NCBI RefSeq assembly: GCF_037893015.1
Contig: NC_133660.1
Span: forward strand, 287,219,078 to 287,283,077
Direction of reading: 5' to 3'
Length of the DNA stretch: 64,000 nt
Origin: Macrotis lagotis
Lineage: Eukaryota; Chordata; Mammalia; Peramelemorphia; Peramelidae
Below are positions 1-10,670 of the stretch, in pieces. The notes under the pieces were generated by a model. It was not told the DNA's origin. It did not search any database and saw nothing but the letters and a program-made list of their open reading frames with translations. A program made the translations under genes and the position numbers. Within the stretch, counting starts at the first letter, position 1. Each line of letters starts with the position of its first letter.

Positions 1-34
1 GAGTCCCGATGCCAATGGTGCCATAGTATTCAAC
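1..34 (-). CDS. Gene 1 exon 3 (partial)
   Basis: Reads V-E-Y-Y-G-T-I-G-I-G-T on the minus strand after a CTGGCAG acceptor (plus-strand CTGCC beginning at 35). It is the first strand of the mature pepsin N-lobe. The exon runs off the left edge before the first active-site aspartate. Confidence 0.85.
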
Positions 35-2903
35 CTGCCAGATGCAGAGAAGGAAGCTCCTTAGTCCCACCCCACATTTCTGCAGCCCTGAAGGTGATAA
101 GGATAAAATACTGAACATGGAAGAAATGATGAAAATCCTCCTTGACCTTGCATTCAATCCTATCTCTGTCAGTTACTAGTTGTGGGACCTTGACCCGGAG
201 GTTTTGCTCTGGGATCCCTCCTGTCCTGAATGGAGAGTGTCCCACAGGGTCAGCTTGACCTAGGCTTGCTCCCACAATGCTTCACTGCCACTCCCAGCCC
301 TCCTTTTCTGTTCTGGAACCATCATCAAATGAGCCCTATCCTTGTTCATGGAAAGAGTGCGCCAATCTACTGCCTCTACCAAGGCTCTGTTCACTGTCCC
401 TGTAATTTTCCAAATCAAAACACCCCCCTTATATTAGAATGTAAGCTCATTTTCTCCTCCCTCCCTCCCTCCCTCCCTGCCTCCCTGCCTTCTTAACTTC
501 TTGGCACCTTCATTTCCTCATCTGTAAAATGAAGAATAAGAACACTTGAAACCTCCTCACAAGTAGTAAACGGGATGCTAAATATAAAGTATTTGAAGCA
601 TTAGCGGAGTTATGATGATCATTTCACAATTTCCACCACCTTGCCTTTGTCCATTCAGTTCTCTGCATGTCTCTTTCTCTTCCTCCAATTCACAGTTATC
701 AATCTCTGAGGCTCCGTTCCACCCCAACCCTCACCAGGAAGCCTTTGTAAATGATTTTTAAAAATGTTTTTTTATTATTTAAGGCAATAGGGTTAAGTGA
801 CTTACCCAAGGTCACAGAGTTAGGCAATTATTAAGTATCTGAGGTCACATATGAACGCAGGTCTTCCTGACTCTATCCACTGAGCCACCCACTGCCCCCT
901 CCTTTGTAAATGTTACTGGACCAGAAACGATCACTCCTTTCACAGTCCTTTCTAGTGCCTACCAGCCCAAATTAGCGTCCACACTACCCAAGTTGGCCAT
1001 ACACAGAATAGAAGATAGGAAGCGCTTTAAGATTTCAGAATGTTTTACACACATTCACTGACTTGACCAGGAAAGTACAACAAGGATTATAACTTCCATT
1101 TTATAGATAAGGAAACAGAGGCACAGTGGGCTTAAATGAGTTGCCCAAGGTGTCATGGTGAGTTAAGTACCTGAGGAGTGGTTTCTGGTTTTTGGTTCAT
1201 TCATTTCAATCAGGTCTCTACGACTCCACTTGGAGTTTTCTTGGCAGAGATATTGGAGTGGTTTGTCATTTCCTTCTCTAGCACATTTGACAGATGAGAA
1301 AACTGAGGCAAACAGGGTGAAGCGATTTGGCTAAGTCATAATTAAGTGTTTAAGGCAGGATTTGAAGTCAGGTCTTCCTGATGCCATGATCAATTTTCTT
1401 TTCTTTTCTTTTTAAAAAGAATTTAAATATTTTATTTATTTATTTTTTCCAAATACTTTCAATGGTGTTTTTCACCAATCATTTTCTTGGCAAGATTTTG
1501 AATTACCTTCCCTGCCCCCCAGAAGGCAATCTAATATAGATTCTACATGTATAACCATGCTAAACATAGATTCATATTTGTTATGTTTCGAGAAAAGAAT
1601 CGTCTAAACAGAAAAAAATTAGGAAAAAAGTGATATAATATATAAGACAACTTTTAAAAATTGACAATAGTAAGTTTTGGCAAGACCAGGCTTCTATCCA
1701 TCATACTCTTTACCATGCTTTCTCTTGGGAGATTGTACAAGAGCCCAATAAGACCCTTTCAGAGCCTCCTCAGTTTCCTCATCAGTGAAATGGGGATCAT
1801 GCTGCTTATAATATTGATTTTTCAGGATAATTGTGAAGCTCTAATGAGATAGAAAGTTATGTAAATGTCCTCCATGATCATTGTGCTTCTGCTTCTAAGT
1901 CAAATAGGCTAAGACCATTGACCCTTACCCATCACCTCTCCCCAGTGACTTGGTTTGGACAGAACCCTGGAGTATCATCCTGGAAATCCACTTACATCCA
2001 GGTAGTTCACTAGCGGTTCCCTGGAGATCACACTCGTCTTGTTTTTAGGGAAATACTTGGCTGCGAGGTTCAAGGGATATTTCTCCAGGAACTCCTTCAG
2101 TAGACCCTGCTCTCTCAGTTGATTTCTCCAGGATATTTCTCTCTTCAGGGGGATCCTGAGGATGAAGAATACTAAGATGACAAGGAGGCAGGAGAAAACA
2201 TCTAGCAGGAGGGAAGGTGAGCATGAAGGGATAGGAGTCTAGAGAAGAGAGAAATCAGTGATGAGAGAAAAGAGATTTTTTTCTCTCCTGCAAGGCACTT
2301 GATCTCTATGCATTAGATGGTTCTCTAAGACTCTAAATTGCAAAGGGGAGAGAATCTGCATGGAAAAATGTAGTTTCCTCACTCATCTGGGAGTCCCCTA
2401 GACCAATGACATAACAGATTCAATCCTTATCACCTGTCCCTGTGTATCTGTTGTATTATTCTTCTGTCTCATCCATCTTGCCTTCTTAAGAGACCTCAAT
2501 TTGTTTTCTTCATCCCTCAGGTGGGATGAAAAGATTTCCTTCAATCCCTGACTCTTTCTTTACTGTCCCTAATCTCCATCATTTGGAATTCCTTCTTTAG
2601 TGGCGTGTTATTGGTAGCCTTGTTCATTCGGGAGCTCTCTTGGTATTTCTGACATGAATGTTGAGTTGACTCCCATTGGAGCAATTTGTTCCCTGCCCTT
2701 TCCACATATACTCAGTTTCATAACAAGTGAGAGGAGAAGGAAAAGCAGTAAGAACAAAAAAACCAGAGGATTGAAAGATCACACCAATACACCCTTAGGA
2801 AGCCTTCTTGCCCCTGCCTAAGAAATTAGGTCCCAAGCTTCTCTACTCACTTCACGATGCATTTGGAAAGAGTCACCAGACTGAGGAGCAGGAACCACCT
2901 CAT
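1..2903 (-). CDS. Gene 1: pepsinogen-family aspartic protease, 5' part (exons 1-3, cut by window edge)
   Basis: Three minus-strand pieces join in phase: exon 1 (2851-2903), exon 2 (1996-2155) and the first 34 bases of exon 3 (1-34). They encode a signal peptide starting MRWFLLL and ending near SKC, then a basic prosegment starting IPLKRE, then the mature N-terminus VEYYGTIGIGT. This layout (53-nt exon 1, ~160-nt exon 2, exon 3 opening with YGTIGIG) is that of gastric pepsinogens, secreted zymogens that self-activate in acid. The prosegment keeps the Lys-Tyr-Phe motif (AAKYF) whose lysine in pepsinogen bridges the catalytic aspartates. Both complete introns use GT/AG. The catalytic DTG lies beyond the window, so activity cannot be judged. 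The prosegment matches gene 2 at only about half its positions, so this is an older paralogue. It carries an unusual NKT sequon. No lesion is visible. Confidence 0.88.
35..1995 (-). other. Gene 1 intron 2, repeat-filled
   Basis: No coding signal. It holds a CCCT-rich stretch (~463-492), MIR-like fragments (~500-610 and 1040-1180), a complete SINE (754-900), a MAR1-like SINE (~1190-1390) and an antisense L1-like AT-rich fragment (~1395-1660). Confidence 0.6.
754..900 (-). repeat. WSINE-like tRNA-derived SINE with target-site duplication
   Basis: Reverse orientation: T-rich tail at ~763, then the AAGGCAATAGGGTTAAGTGA core, ending GAGCCACCCACTGCCCC. It is bracketed by 12-bp direct repeats CCTTTGTAAATG at 742-753 and 901-912. 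Confidence 0.8.
1996..2155 (-). CDS. Gene 1 exon 2 (activation peptide)
   Basis: 160 nt: one base completing the exon 1 lysine codon, then 53 codons from IPLKRE to NYLD. Acceptor CTCAG and donor GTAAG flank it. It holds the basic inhibitory prosegment, including QGLLKEFLEKYP and AAKYFPKNKTS. Its length equals gene 2 exon 2. Confidence 0.88.
2851..2903 (-). CDS. Gene 1 exon 1 (start and signal peptide)
   Basis: 53 nt from ATG at 2901-2903 to a GTGAG donor. It encodes MRWFLLLSLVTLSKCIV plus two bases of a lysine codon, a hydrophobic signal peptide with the Cys typical of the pepsinogen cleavage region. The ATG is the only one in frame here and sits ~80 nt from the TATA box. Confidence 0.87.
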
Positions 2904-2977
2904 GTTTCTAGTTTGTAGACCAGCCAGGGAAGGATACAACCAAGTTCAAGAAAAGAAGGAATAAATGGCACTGAGTC

Positions 2978-2987
2978 CTTATATATA
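2978..2987 (-). promoter_or_regulatory. TATA box of gene 1
   Basis: Minus-strand TATATATAAG lies ~75-85 bp upstream of the ATG. A start of transcription about 30 bp downstream would leave a 5' leader of ~45-50 nt, normal for pepsinogen genes. Position and context support it; there is no expression evidence. Confidence 0.65.
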
Positions 2988-3504
2988 ATATACCTTGAGT
3001 CCTCTGAAATTAGCCTGAAAATTTGGTTGGCTAGTAGCAGTTGGGCTTCTGATAAGATCTTTCCGTGTATCTTTAACATATTTTGAAGAATATCTTAGTG
3101 GTAGACCTTCCTGATATAGCCCCTTCTTGAACGCCCTGGGTCAGAAATGGGGGCAGAGAGGAATGTGTGCAACTTGATTCTATCTGTGTCTTTAACCACA
3201 GGTTTTAGAGTGTCAGGACCAGATGGATTAAAGGCAACCCTGCAAGTGGTAATAGGTGGGATCCCCCAAAAAGCAAAGCTGAAGTAAGCATTCCCCCTTA
3301 TAAGCTCATCTGAGGCCAGTAGAATGAAAACTTCCCGGAGCAGGGATCATTTTGAGACATGATGCCTCGTGTGGAGCAGAGGTTTAATTATTGTTTATTA
3401 AATTGACCTGAATCCATATAAGACTGTACAAATAAGACGGTGTGGTTAAAGAACTTGGTAAATCATAAAGGTGGAAAGTAGCATGGCAGTTCTCCAACAT
3501 TTCT

Positions 3505-4245
3505 CCTTGATGCAACTTTCTTTGTTCTGTGTTCTGAGGTCCCACCAGATCTGGCATTCTACCTTCTATTTTGTGGAATCTCACCCAATTTTGAAATTCT
3601 TTATTCTCTATCCCAAGCTTCCTTCCATCTCTACCATTTTGTAGTCTATATTTTAAGATCCTTCTTTCCCTAACTTTCTATGTCCAAAGGTTCCTCTCAG
3701 TTCTGACATTCTGTGTTCTCTGTTCGAGGGAACCTTTCTCCCAACTCTGAAATGCTCTATTCTATATTTCAAATTTCCTTCTACCTCTAACAATCTGTGT
3801 CCTATGTTCTAAGGTCCTTTCTAGTCCTAACATTTTACGATCCAAGGTTCTTTCTAGCTCTGACGTTCTGTGATTTATACTTTAAGGTTCTTCTAGCCCC
3901 AGCTTTCCATGTTCTAAGGTCCCTCTTAACTATGACTATGTACTAGCACTTTTCCAACTCTGAATTTCTCTATTCTCTATTCTGAGATTCCTTATATATT
4001 GCTAACATTCTATGTTCCACATTCTATTGTCCTTTCTAGTTCTAACATTCAATGATCAAAGATGCCTCCCAGCTCTGACATACGATAGTCTATGTTCTTG
4101 AGTCCCCCCCCAGTTCTGAAATTCTGTATTGTGTGTTCTAAGGTTCCTTCCAGCTCTGTCATTCTCTGTTCCAAGGGATTCTGACACCCCAGTATTGTGT
4201 GCTCTGTATTCTAATATCCCTTCTAACTCTAACATTCTGTGATGA
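3505..4245. repeat. Degenerate minisatellite, ~35-40 bp unit
   Basis: About twenty imperfect copies of a unit resembling TTCTAAGGTCCTTTCTAGCT followed by CTGACATTCTGTG run head to tail. Copies differ by substitutions and small indels and period length drifts. There is no open frame of note. Related sequence in reverse orientation occurs in intron 5 of gene 2 (~34340-34520) and at the matching place in the pseudogene (~56010-56200). Confidence 0.7.
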
Positions 4246-5400
4246 AAGATTCATAATCTTGGCCCTGAATCTTGTGGGAATCATTTTACAAGAGAATAAG
4301 GAAGAACAGTAGGATGGAATAGTTGATGTGCTCGTCTTCTAGGTTATGGCGAATGAACTAAGGCATCAAATTGAGTCCTCTTGGACTCATCGAGGTGACA
4401 CCTATCATCCTTGCCGAATTCCTTGATGAATGCCCATCCAGAGTTCTGGCAATTTCCATAGTTCAAGTTTGATGTTCTCTCCTGGTGTTCCTCCTAATCT
4501 CTTCAGCCTTCATGTGGGGTGACCCTGCTCTCTCTTCACCTAGGCTGAAATTCTAGGTTCTAAGGTTTTCTAAATTTTAATAGCTGTCAATATATATTAA
4601 TATTTCAACATTTAATTCTATGGGTCTCTTACAACTCCAAAGCCATGATCCTGTGGTCCCATGTTATTACTGTGTTACTCATTTATTTCTACGGACTCTA
4701 ACTTGACCTATCTTATTTCCTCTAAAAGGATCGACGAGTAGAAATTGCAGCTAAGTGTTGGTAGAAACCTAACGATGGCAGCCATCCTAAAGGACAATGG
4801 GTGGCCCAAGAAGTGGTAGAATCATCCTGTCCTTCATTTTTCTCATATAAAATGATTCCCACAAGATCTAGGCCCAAGGCTATGAATTCCATAGCAGAAC
4901 AAAGCTTCAGTGACTTACATGACAAGAAGAAATTGCAGTTTCTATGGATTGTACCTTTTAAAGGAGATAAGTTGGAGTTGATAACAATAAACTAAGAACA
5001 CAGATAGCAACCCACATTCCCACGGGGCAACTCCAATGGGGTAGGATCAGGCAAGGAAGGAGGCTGAGTTGACCTCAGTGGTGGTTAGCTTTCTTGGGTT
5101 GGGGCATTGAGTTGAGCCTTAAACAATGCCCTGGAATGAAGTCTGATGGGAAGGTTGATAGCTGGAGTGAAGGCCCTGAGGTGGGGAAGATCTGTTGAAA
5201 CCAAAGCTATATGTAGAAATGGAATATATAATTAAAGTGGCCAGGGAACATAGGGTCAGTTGGGGAGCAAGAAGGCAATAAAATAGACCTTAAGGTGGTA
5301 TTTGCTGAACAAGAGTTGGGAATATTGTGGTTTGAAAAAATGAATGGGAAATGGTCCAGACTGAAACTCCAAGGTTACATTAGACAAGGTAGATATTGGT
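4246..5400. other. Intergenic, nothing recognised
   Basis: AT-rich unique-looking sequence. The short open frames at 4722-4995 overlap on opposite strands and have no recognisable motif. No repeat family could be named. Confidence 0.4.
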
Positions 5401-5409
5401 GAGTTATTT

Positions 5410-5615
5410 TTCAGTGATGAATGACTCCCTGTGACCCCATTTGGAGTTTTCTGGGCAGAGATACTGGAGTGATTTGCCATTTCCTTCTCCAGCTCATTTT
5501 ACTGATGACGAAACTGAAGCAAACAGGGTACAGTTGACTCACCCAAAGTCACATAGCTAACTCAGGGAATTAAGTCTTTCTGGTTATAAACCCCATGCTC
5601 TATCCATTTGCAGCT
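5410..5615 (-). repeat. MAR1/MIR-like SINE
   Basis: Contains the blocks TGGAGTTTTCTGGGCAGAGA and TTGCCATTTCCTTCTCCAGC, then TGATGACGAAACTGAAGCAA and a degraded tRNA-like end. These are typical of the longer marsupial MAR1/MIR-type SINE in reverse orientation. Confidence 0.65.
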
Positions 5616-5859
5616 CAGCTACCTTAAAACTAGAGAGTGATTGGAAAAGATACATACTGGTGGTCTTTTATCCCTTCCTTGGTAGGGCTTAAAACTTCCT
5701 GAAAATAGGAGTTATTTCATTCTTTCTATCTTATCTGCAGCATCTACCGCAATACCGCTACATAGTAGGTGCTTAATTAATATTTATTAAACAATTGGTC
5801 AATATAGATCTTGTCCAATGTAATCTGACTCAGTTTCCTTATCAAAATCATCCTTCAAC

Positions 5860-6325
5860 TTCTCATTCTTGTTTATCCCACGAATACCATTTGCTAAATC
5901 TTATTTTTCCTACCTCCCATGACATTTGTTCTCTAACTTCACAGGTGCCATCTTTGTTCAGATCTTTATCATCTCTTGTCCAGATGATTGCAATGGTTTC
6001 CCACTTGGTTCCATCTTCCACACAGTTGAGCTGTCAAAAGTGGTTTTCCTAAAGGCAGGCCTGACCATGTCACCCCTCAACTTCGAGTGTATCCCAATTC
6101 CTTTCAGGATTGAATTTGAACTGCATTGACACTTGAGGTACTTGCCAACCAGGGAAAGTACCTTTTCAGGTTTGTTATGCATCACGCCACTCATATATTC
6201 TACAATGCAACCAAACTCATCTTTCTTCCATTCCCCATAGAAGACTCCATCTCTTCTCTTTTGCCTTTGTTCTGGTTGTCTCCCAGGCCCAGAATGGGCT
6301 CTTTTCTCATCTCTGCCCCTTAGAG
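5860..6325 (+). repeat. L2-type LINE 3' fragment
   Basis: Carries the L2 3'-end phrases GGCCTGACCATGTCACCCCT and GGCCCAGAATGGGCTCTTTT in diverged form. The short open frames here belong to this decayed element. Confidence 0.5.
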
Positions 6326-6423
6326 TCCTTGGCTCCAGATTGGCTTGGATAGAAAATATGTGAAGAGGAGTAAGGAGAAGAAAGCCTGAATGTTGGGCTG
6401 GAGCAAGTTTGAGTAGGATTTTC

Positions 6424-6699
6424 TTTTCTTTTCTTTTTTTTAAAAATCTATTTATTTATTTATTTTGAATTTTACAATTTTTCCCCTAATCTTACTTCCC
6501 TCCCCCATCCCCCACAGAAAGCAATCTGTCAGTCTTTACATTGTTTCCATGGTCTACATTGATCTAAGTTGAATGTGATGAGAGAGAAATCATATCCTTA
6601 AGGAAGAAAAATAAAGTATAAGAGATAGCAAAATTATATAATAAGATAATGGGTTTTTAAAAAAATTAAAGATAATAGTCTTTGGTCTTTGTTCAAACT
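6424..6699 (-). repeat. 5'-truncated L1 insertion with target-site duplication
   Basis: Antisense L1 3' end: T-rich start, TTACATTGTTTCCATGGT, GATGAGAGAGAAATCAT and AATAGTCTTTGGTCTTTG. It is flanked by near-identical 15-bp repeats TTGAGTAGGATTTTC (6409-6423) and TTGGGTAGGATTTTC (6700-6714). It shares sequence with the L1 piece at 61096-61565. Confidence 0.7.
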
Positions 6700-6714
6700 T
6701 TGGGTAGGATTTTC

Positions 6715-7590
6715 AATGGAAAACAGAGGAGCTTGCAGAGGAAACCCATCTAAGAAAGGCAATGACAGGGTCACTCAATTGGACTGTTTTGTTCATTTGA
6801 GATTGGAAAGGGGAGATCAGATGGGAGGCTCACCAAGAATTCAAGTGAAAGGAGATAAAGTCCTGGGCTAGAGAGGGAGGGAGGGCTATGTGAATGGCGG
6901 GAGGAGATAAATGAGAGAAACATTGAATAAGCAGTCATGGCAACTGTTTAGCTCTCTGGGATGAGAGAGAGGGGAATGTTGGAGCTCTCTTTGAAGTTGT
7001 TCATCTGAGTGACTGGAAGTATGATGGTGCCTTCCACAAGATACTGGAAAGTTGGGAGGAGGGAGGGTTTAGTGGGAGAGAGAGTCCATTCTGTTCTGGC
7101 CAAATTAGCCACTGAAAGTTGCTCTAATGGCAGCCACAGCGAGATTGGGAAACCTTGAGTTTGGACTTCATAGGATCTCGGGCTCAAGGATACTGAGTTG
7201 GAAGGGCTCCTAGAAGACCAGCCAGGATAAGAGATGAAATTCTAATGTTGAAGTGAGCATGAGTATTCCCTGGCTCATTTCCCCAGGTCTCTCAAAGGAG
7301 GGCAGTTCCTCTAAGGCAGGGACATCATTTCCTAGAGTTTCAGATCTTGGATCATAGACCCAGAGCTGGAAGAGACCTTGAAAGCCATGCAGACTAACTC
7401 CTTTATTTTATATTTGAGGAAACTGAGGTAGAGAGATTAAGAAACCTGGTCAGCATCACACAGCTAGTAAGGATCAGAAATAGAATTTGAATTCTTCTGG
7501 AATCCATACCAAGCTTGATGGTGATATTTGTTCAGTGTTCTTTTTTTATTTGTTTGTTTGTTTTTCTTCTCTCTGTTCCCCTTCACATGT
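6715..7590. other. Intergenic with MIR fragment
   Basis: No gene evidence. A MIR-like piece in reverse orientation lies at ~7330-7500 (TTTGAGGAAACTGAGGTAGA). The remainder is not recognised. Confidence 0.4.
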
Positions 7591-7599
7591 TTGGTTTTT

Positions 7600-7728
7600 A
7601 GTTTTTGGTTTTTGCAAGGTAATGGGGTTAAGTGACTTGCCCCAGGTCACATAGCTAGGTCATTATTAAGTGTCTGAGGCCAGACTCCAGGACTGGTGCT
7701 CTATCCACTGTGCCCACCTAGCTGCCCC
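7600..7728 (-). repeat. WSINE-like SINE
   Basis: TTTTTGCAAGGTAATGGGGT through CCACCTAGCTGCCCC, reverse orientation, with a short internal deletion in the middle. Confidence 0.75.
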
Positions 7729-7734
7729 TTTGTT

Positions 7735-8020
7735 CTTTGTTCTTGAAGAAGACCCTGAGATCAGGGAGGTGATGCCATGACAAGCACATGAATTGGATTT
7801 GAGTGATGGGATAGTATGCCAAGTCACCAGCCTCCCTTTCCCCTCCACAGTCATCTGGGTCCAGGTTGACTGGAGATGGCTCTGGATGCTGGGCAACCAG
7901 AGTTAAGTGACTTTCCCAAGGTCACACAGCCAGGAAGTTTCATGTGTCTGAGGTTAGATTTGAACTTGGGTCTTCCTGACTCCAGGACCAGTGCTCTATC
8001 CACTGTACCACCTCATTGCC
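7735..8020 (-). repeat. Longer (~290 bp) tRNA-derived SINE
   Basis: Begins TTCTTGAAGAAGACCCTGAG, has the block GCACATGAATTGGATTTGAG, and ends in the common tRNA-like tail (TCTATCCACTGTACCACCTC). The same family recurs at 25601-25920 and 27660-27868. Confidence 0.65.
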
Positions 8021-8204
8021 TTCCTAGGAGAGCAATAGGAATTTAGAGAGCACTGGATCTCAAGCCACTTTGGGGATATCTCCAAACCTCTGCTTCTCAC
8101 CAGAATCCCCTGGACTCTTCCGGTGACTTTTGACCTTAACATTACTTCTGAGTCATTCTCACATCATACACCAACACTTTTCCCCATGTGTCATCTTCTC
8201 TTAC

Positions 8205-8350
8205 TTGAACATGAGATTCTCAGGAGCAGGGAATATCTTTCTCTTGTACTTGCATTCCCAGAACTTAGCACAGGGCCTAACATAGGGTAACTGTTTAATA
8301 CTTTTTCATTCATTCATTCATTCATTCATTTGTTCATTCATTCATTTAAG
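8205..8350 (+). repeat. L2 3' tail ending in (ATTC)n
   Basis: CTTAGCACAGGGCCTAACAT then a run of TTCATTCATTCATTCATTC, the usual L2 3' end with its short tandem tail. Confidence 0.5.
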
Positions 8351-8799
8351 GATTCAGTTGGAGAGAGACCAGGAATCATCATTTACTGATCAAGAACTCT
8401 CCAAGTTGAGTCCATAGGCTGCTCTGCAGCTGATGCCCCCAAAGCATTTCCATTAAGGTTCCCTCCCTCCCCCTACTTTGGGCAGCAAACTTTCCACAAC
8501 ATTGAGGACATATTTTCCATTCTCTCATCATAGGTCTCTTGGTCTTTCCCCTTGAGAGGGAAACATGTTGGGTCATTTTTATGAAAAGTTCACTCCTCCT
8601 GACCCTTTCCCATCATGGCTCTGTGCCCATGGCCCTCCCTCCAACTTGGAGTCACCCCAAGAATGGAGCCTCACAGGCTTTCCTTTGGAGAGGGGGGATT
8701 GGATGATTACCCAGGACTGCTTTGGATGGATGCAGATGAATTGGAGAATTAGAAGCTACATTTAATAATAAAAATCAAAGCCTGAAAAGAAAGGTTTGC

Positions 8800-9990
8800 C
8801 AGCAGAGACAGTGTGCATAGTTCTAGAGGCAGAACACTTGTGTTTAAAACCTGCCTTAGACATTTATGCATGACCTTGGGTATGTCACTAGCCTTTTCTC
8901 TACTTCAGTTTTATCATCTGTAAAATGGGTATAATAAAAGTACCAATAGTGGTGGTGATGGAAAAAAATCTCAAAGTGCTATATATTTGTTTTTGTTCAG
9001 TCTTTTTAAAGCCATGTCTGAAATCTTTGCATCCCCATTCTAGGATCTGGAAATAAAAGAATTTTTGGAGGTCATCTAGTTCAGTCCTCTCAAATGAGGA
9101 AATGGATGTTCAGAATGGAGAAGTCCAGAATCACATTTAGAGTTTTCTTGGCAAAGATACTGGAGTGCTTTGCCATTTTCTTCTCCATTTTTAGATGAGG
9201 AAATTGAGGCAAACGGGGTTAAGTGACTTGCCCAGAGTCACAAGGCTAGTGAGACCAGATTTGAACTCATGAAGATGAATCATTCTGATTCCAAGTCCAG
9301 GGTTATATATACTCTCATGGCCCCTAGCTGCTCAGAGGGCTCTAGAACTTAGCAATTATTATTCAAGGTGACATTCAACCTACAAATTTATTTTTGTTTG
9401 TGGAATAGGAAAGGGGAGAGGGAAAAAATCTAAATCAGAAGATTTGGAACAAAGGGACTTTGATCCCCATTCTGTAAATTACTCTGAGACCATAAACAAG
9501 TGACTTTTCCTCTCTGTGACTCGCTTTCTCCATCTGTAAAATGGTTTCTTTTAGCTCCAAGAGTTGGTCAGTCAACAAACATTTATTAAGTACCTATCAT
9601 GCATCAGAGCCTGAAACAAGTGCCAAGAACATCAGTGGTCGAAAGAGCCTGACTTTGGAATGAGAAGACCTCATGTTAAAAAGGTTGACCTCCTATGTGA
9701 ATCTGGACTTCTCTGTTCTGAGCCTCCATTTCCTCATTTGTAAAATGAGAGGACTGGTCTAGATGACCTCTGATGATCCTTTTATTTTCTTATCCTATGA
9801 AGGGGATGTGAGGCAACAAGGAGTCATGGGAAACACCCTAGTTTGGAATAGAGGGTCTTGAGTTCTGGTTCTATCTCAGCTCCTGATTCCTAATGATACT
9901 CAGTTCCCCTCAGCTATAAAATGAGGGGGCAGATGAAGATTCCCAAAGTGCCTCTTGGTTCTAAATGTTCTGAATTGCATAAGCCCAGAG
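8800..9990. repeat. Cluster of MIR/MAR1-like SINE fragments
   Basis: MIR-like pieces lie at ~8810-9000, 9410-9560, 9640-9800 and 9820-9980 (plus strand, CATCTGTAAAATGG phrases), and a reverse MAR1-like SINE at ~9110-9330 (TTTGCCATTTTCTTCTCCAT). There is no coding signal. Confidence 0.55.
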
Positions 9991-10454
9991 CAAGATCTCA
10001 TCCCTACACATGAACTGTCCGTGGCCCATGGTCAAAGAGAGGAGGTCAGTGGTCTGGGTAGATGAGTCCTCTGGGAAGATCCTGGCCCAGATAGGGCTAT
10101 GACCTCTTCTTGGCTAAACAATATGGAAAAACAACCCGAAAAAAGTAAACCCCAAAGCACAGAAGTCCATCCCCCAGAGAGATAGGGGAATATCCTAGCA
10201 GGGAAAAGCTCTAGGAGGAGGTAATCGGAGTGATTGAGGAAGGCTGCACTAGTTCCAGAAGGGAGTCCTCTGAGAGACTTTCACTGCCAGACAGGAAGGA
10301 TAAGAGGAGACTAAGCTTGAAGGTCAGTGAAGGCCAACTGGTATTTTCCAGTTAATGAAGGGCAAGGTCAGCATGAGTCAACAGTGTGACCTAGCAGCTA
10401 GAAAAGCTAAAAGGAGACTGCAATGAATGAGGCAAAGCATCTGCAATGAGGGAG

Positions 10455-10670
10455 GTGACAATTGTGCTGTAGGAGATCCTGGTCAGCACATATTTGGGGC
10501 CCCATGTTCAATTCTGAGTAGGGCTTTGTAAGAAGGACATGAGCAACTGGAGAGCATCAAGGGAAAAGGAGCCAAGATGATGGAGGGTCTGAGACCAGGC
10601 TATATAAAGACTGGTTGGAGGAAACGGGGATGTTTAATACAGGAGAAGACTTAGGGAGGAACTCAAAAGA
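10455..10670 (+). repeat. CR1/L3 LINE fragment (3' end of reverse-transcriptase ORF)
   Basis: Carries diverged phrases of the CR1/L3 ORF2 end: CTGGAGAGCATCAAGGGAAA, GATGGAGGGTCTGAGACCAG, GGGGATGTTTAATACAGGAG. A partial translation reads like the family's LESVQ...MIEGL...GLF..EK block. Confidence 0.5.
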
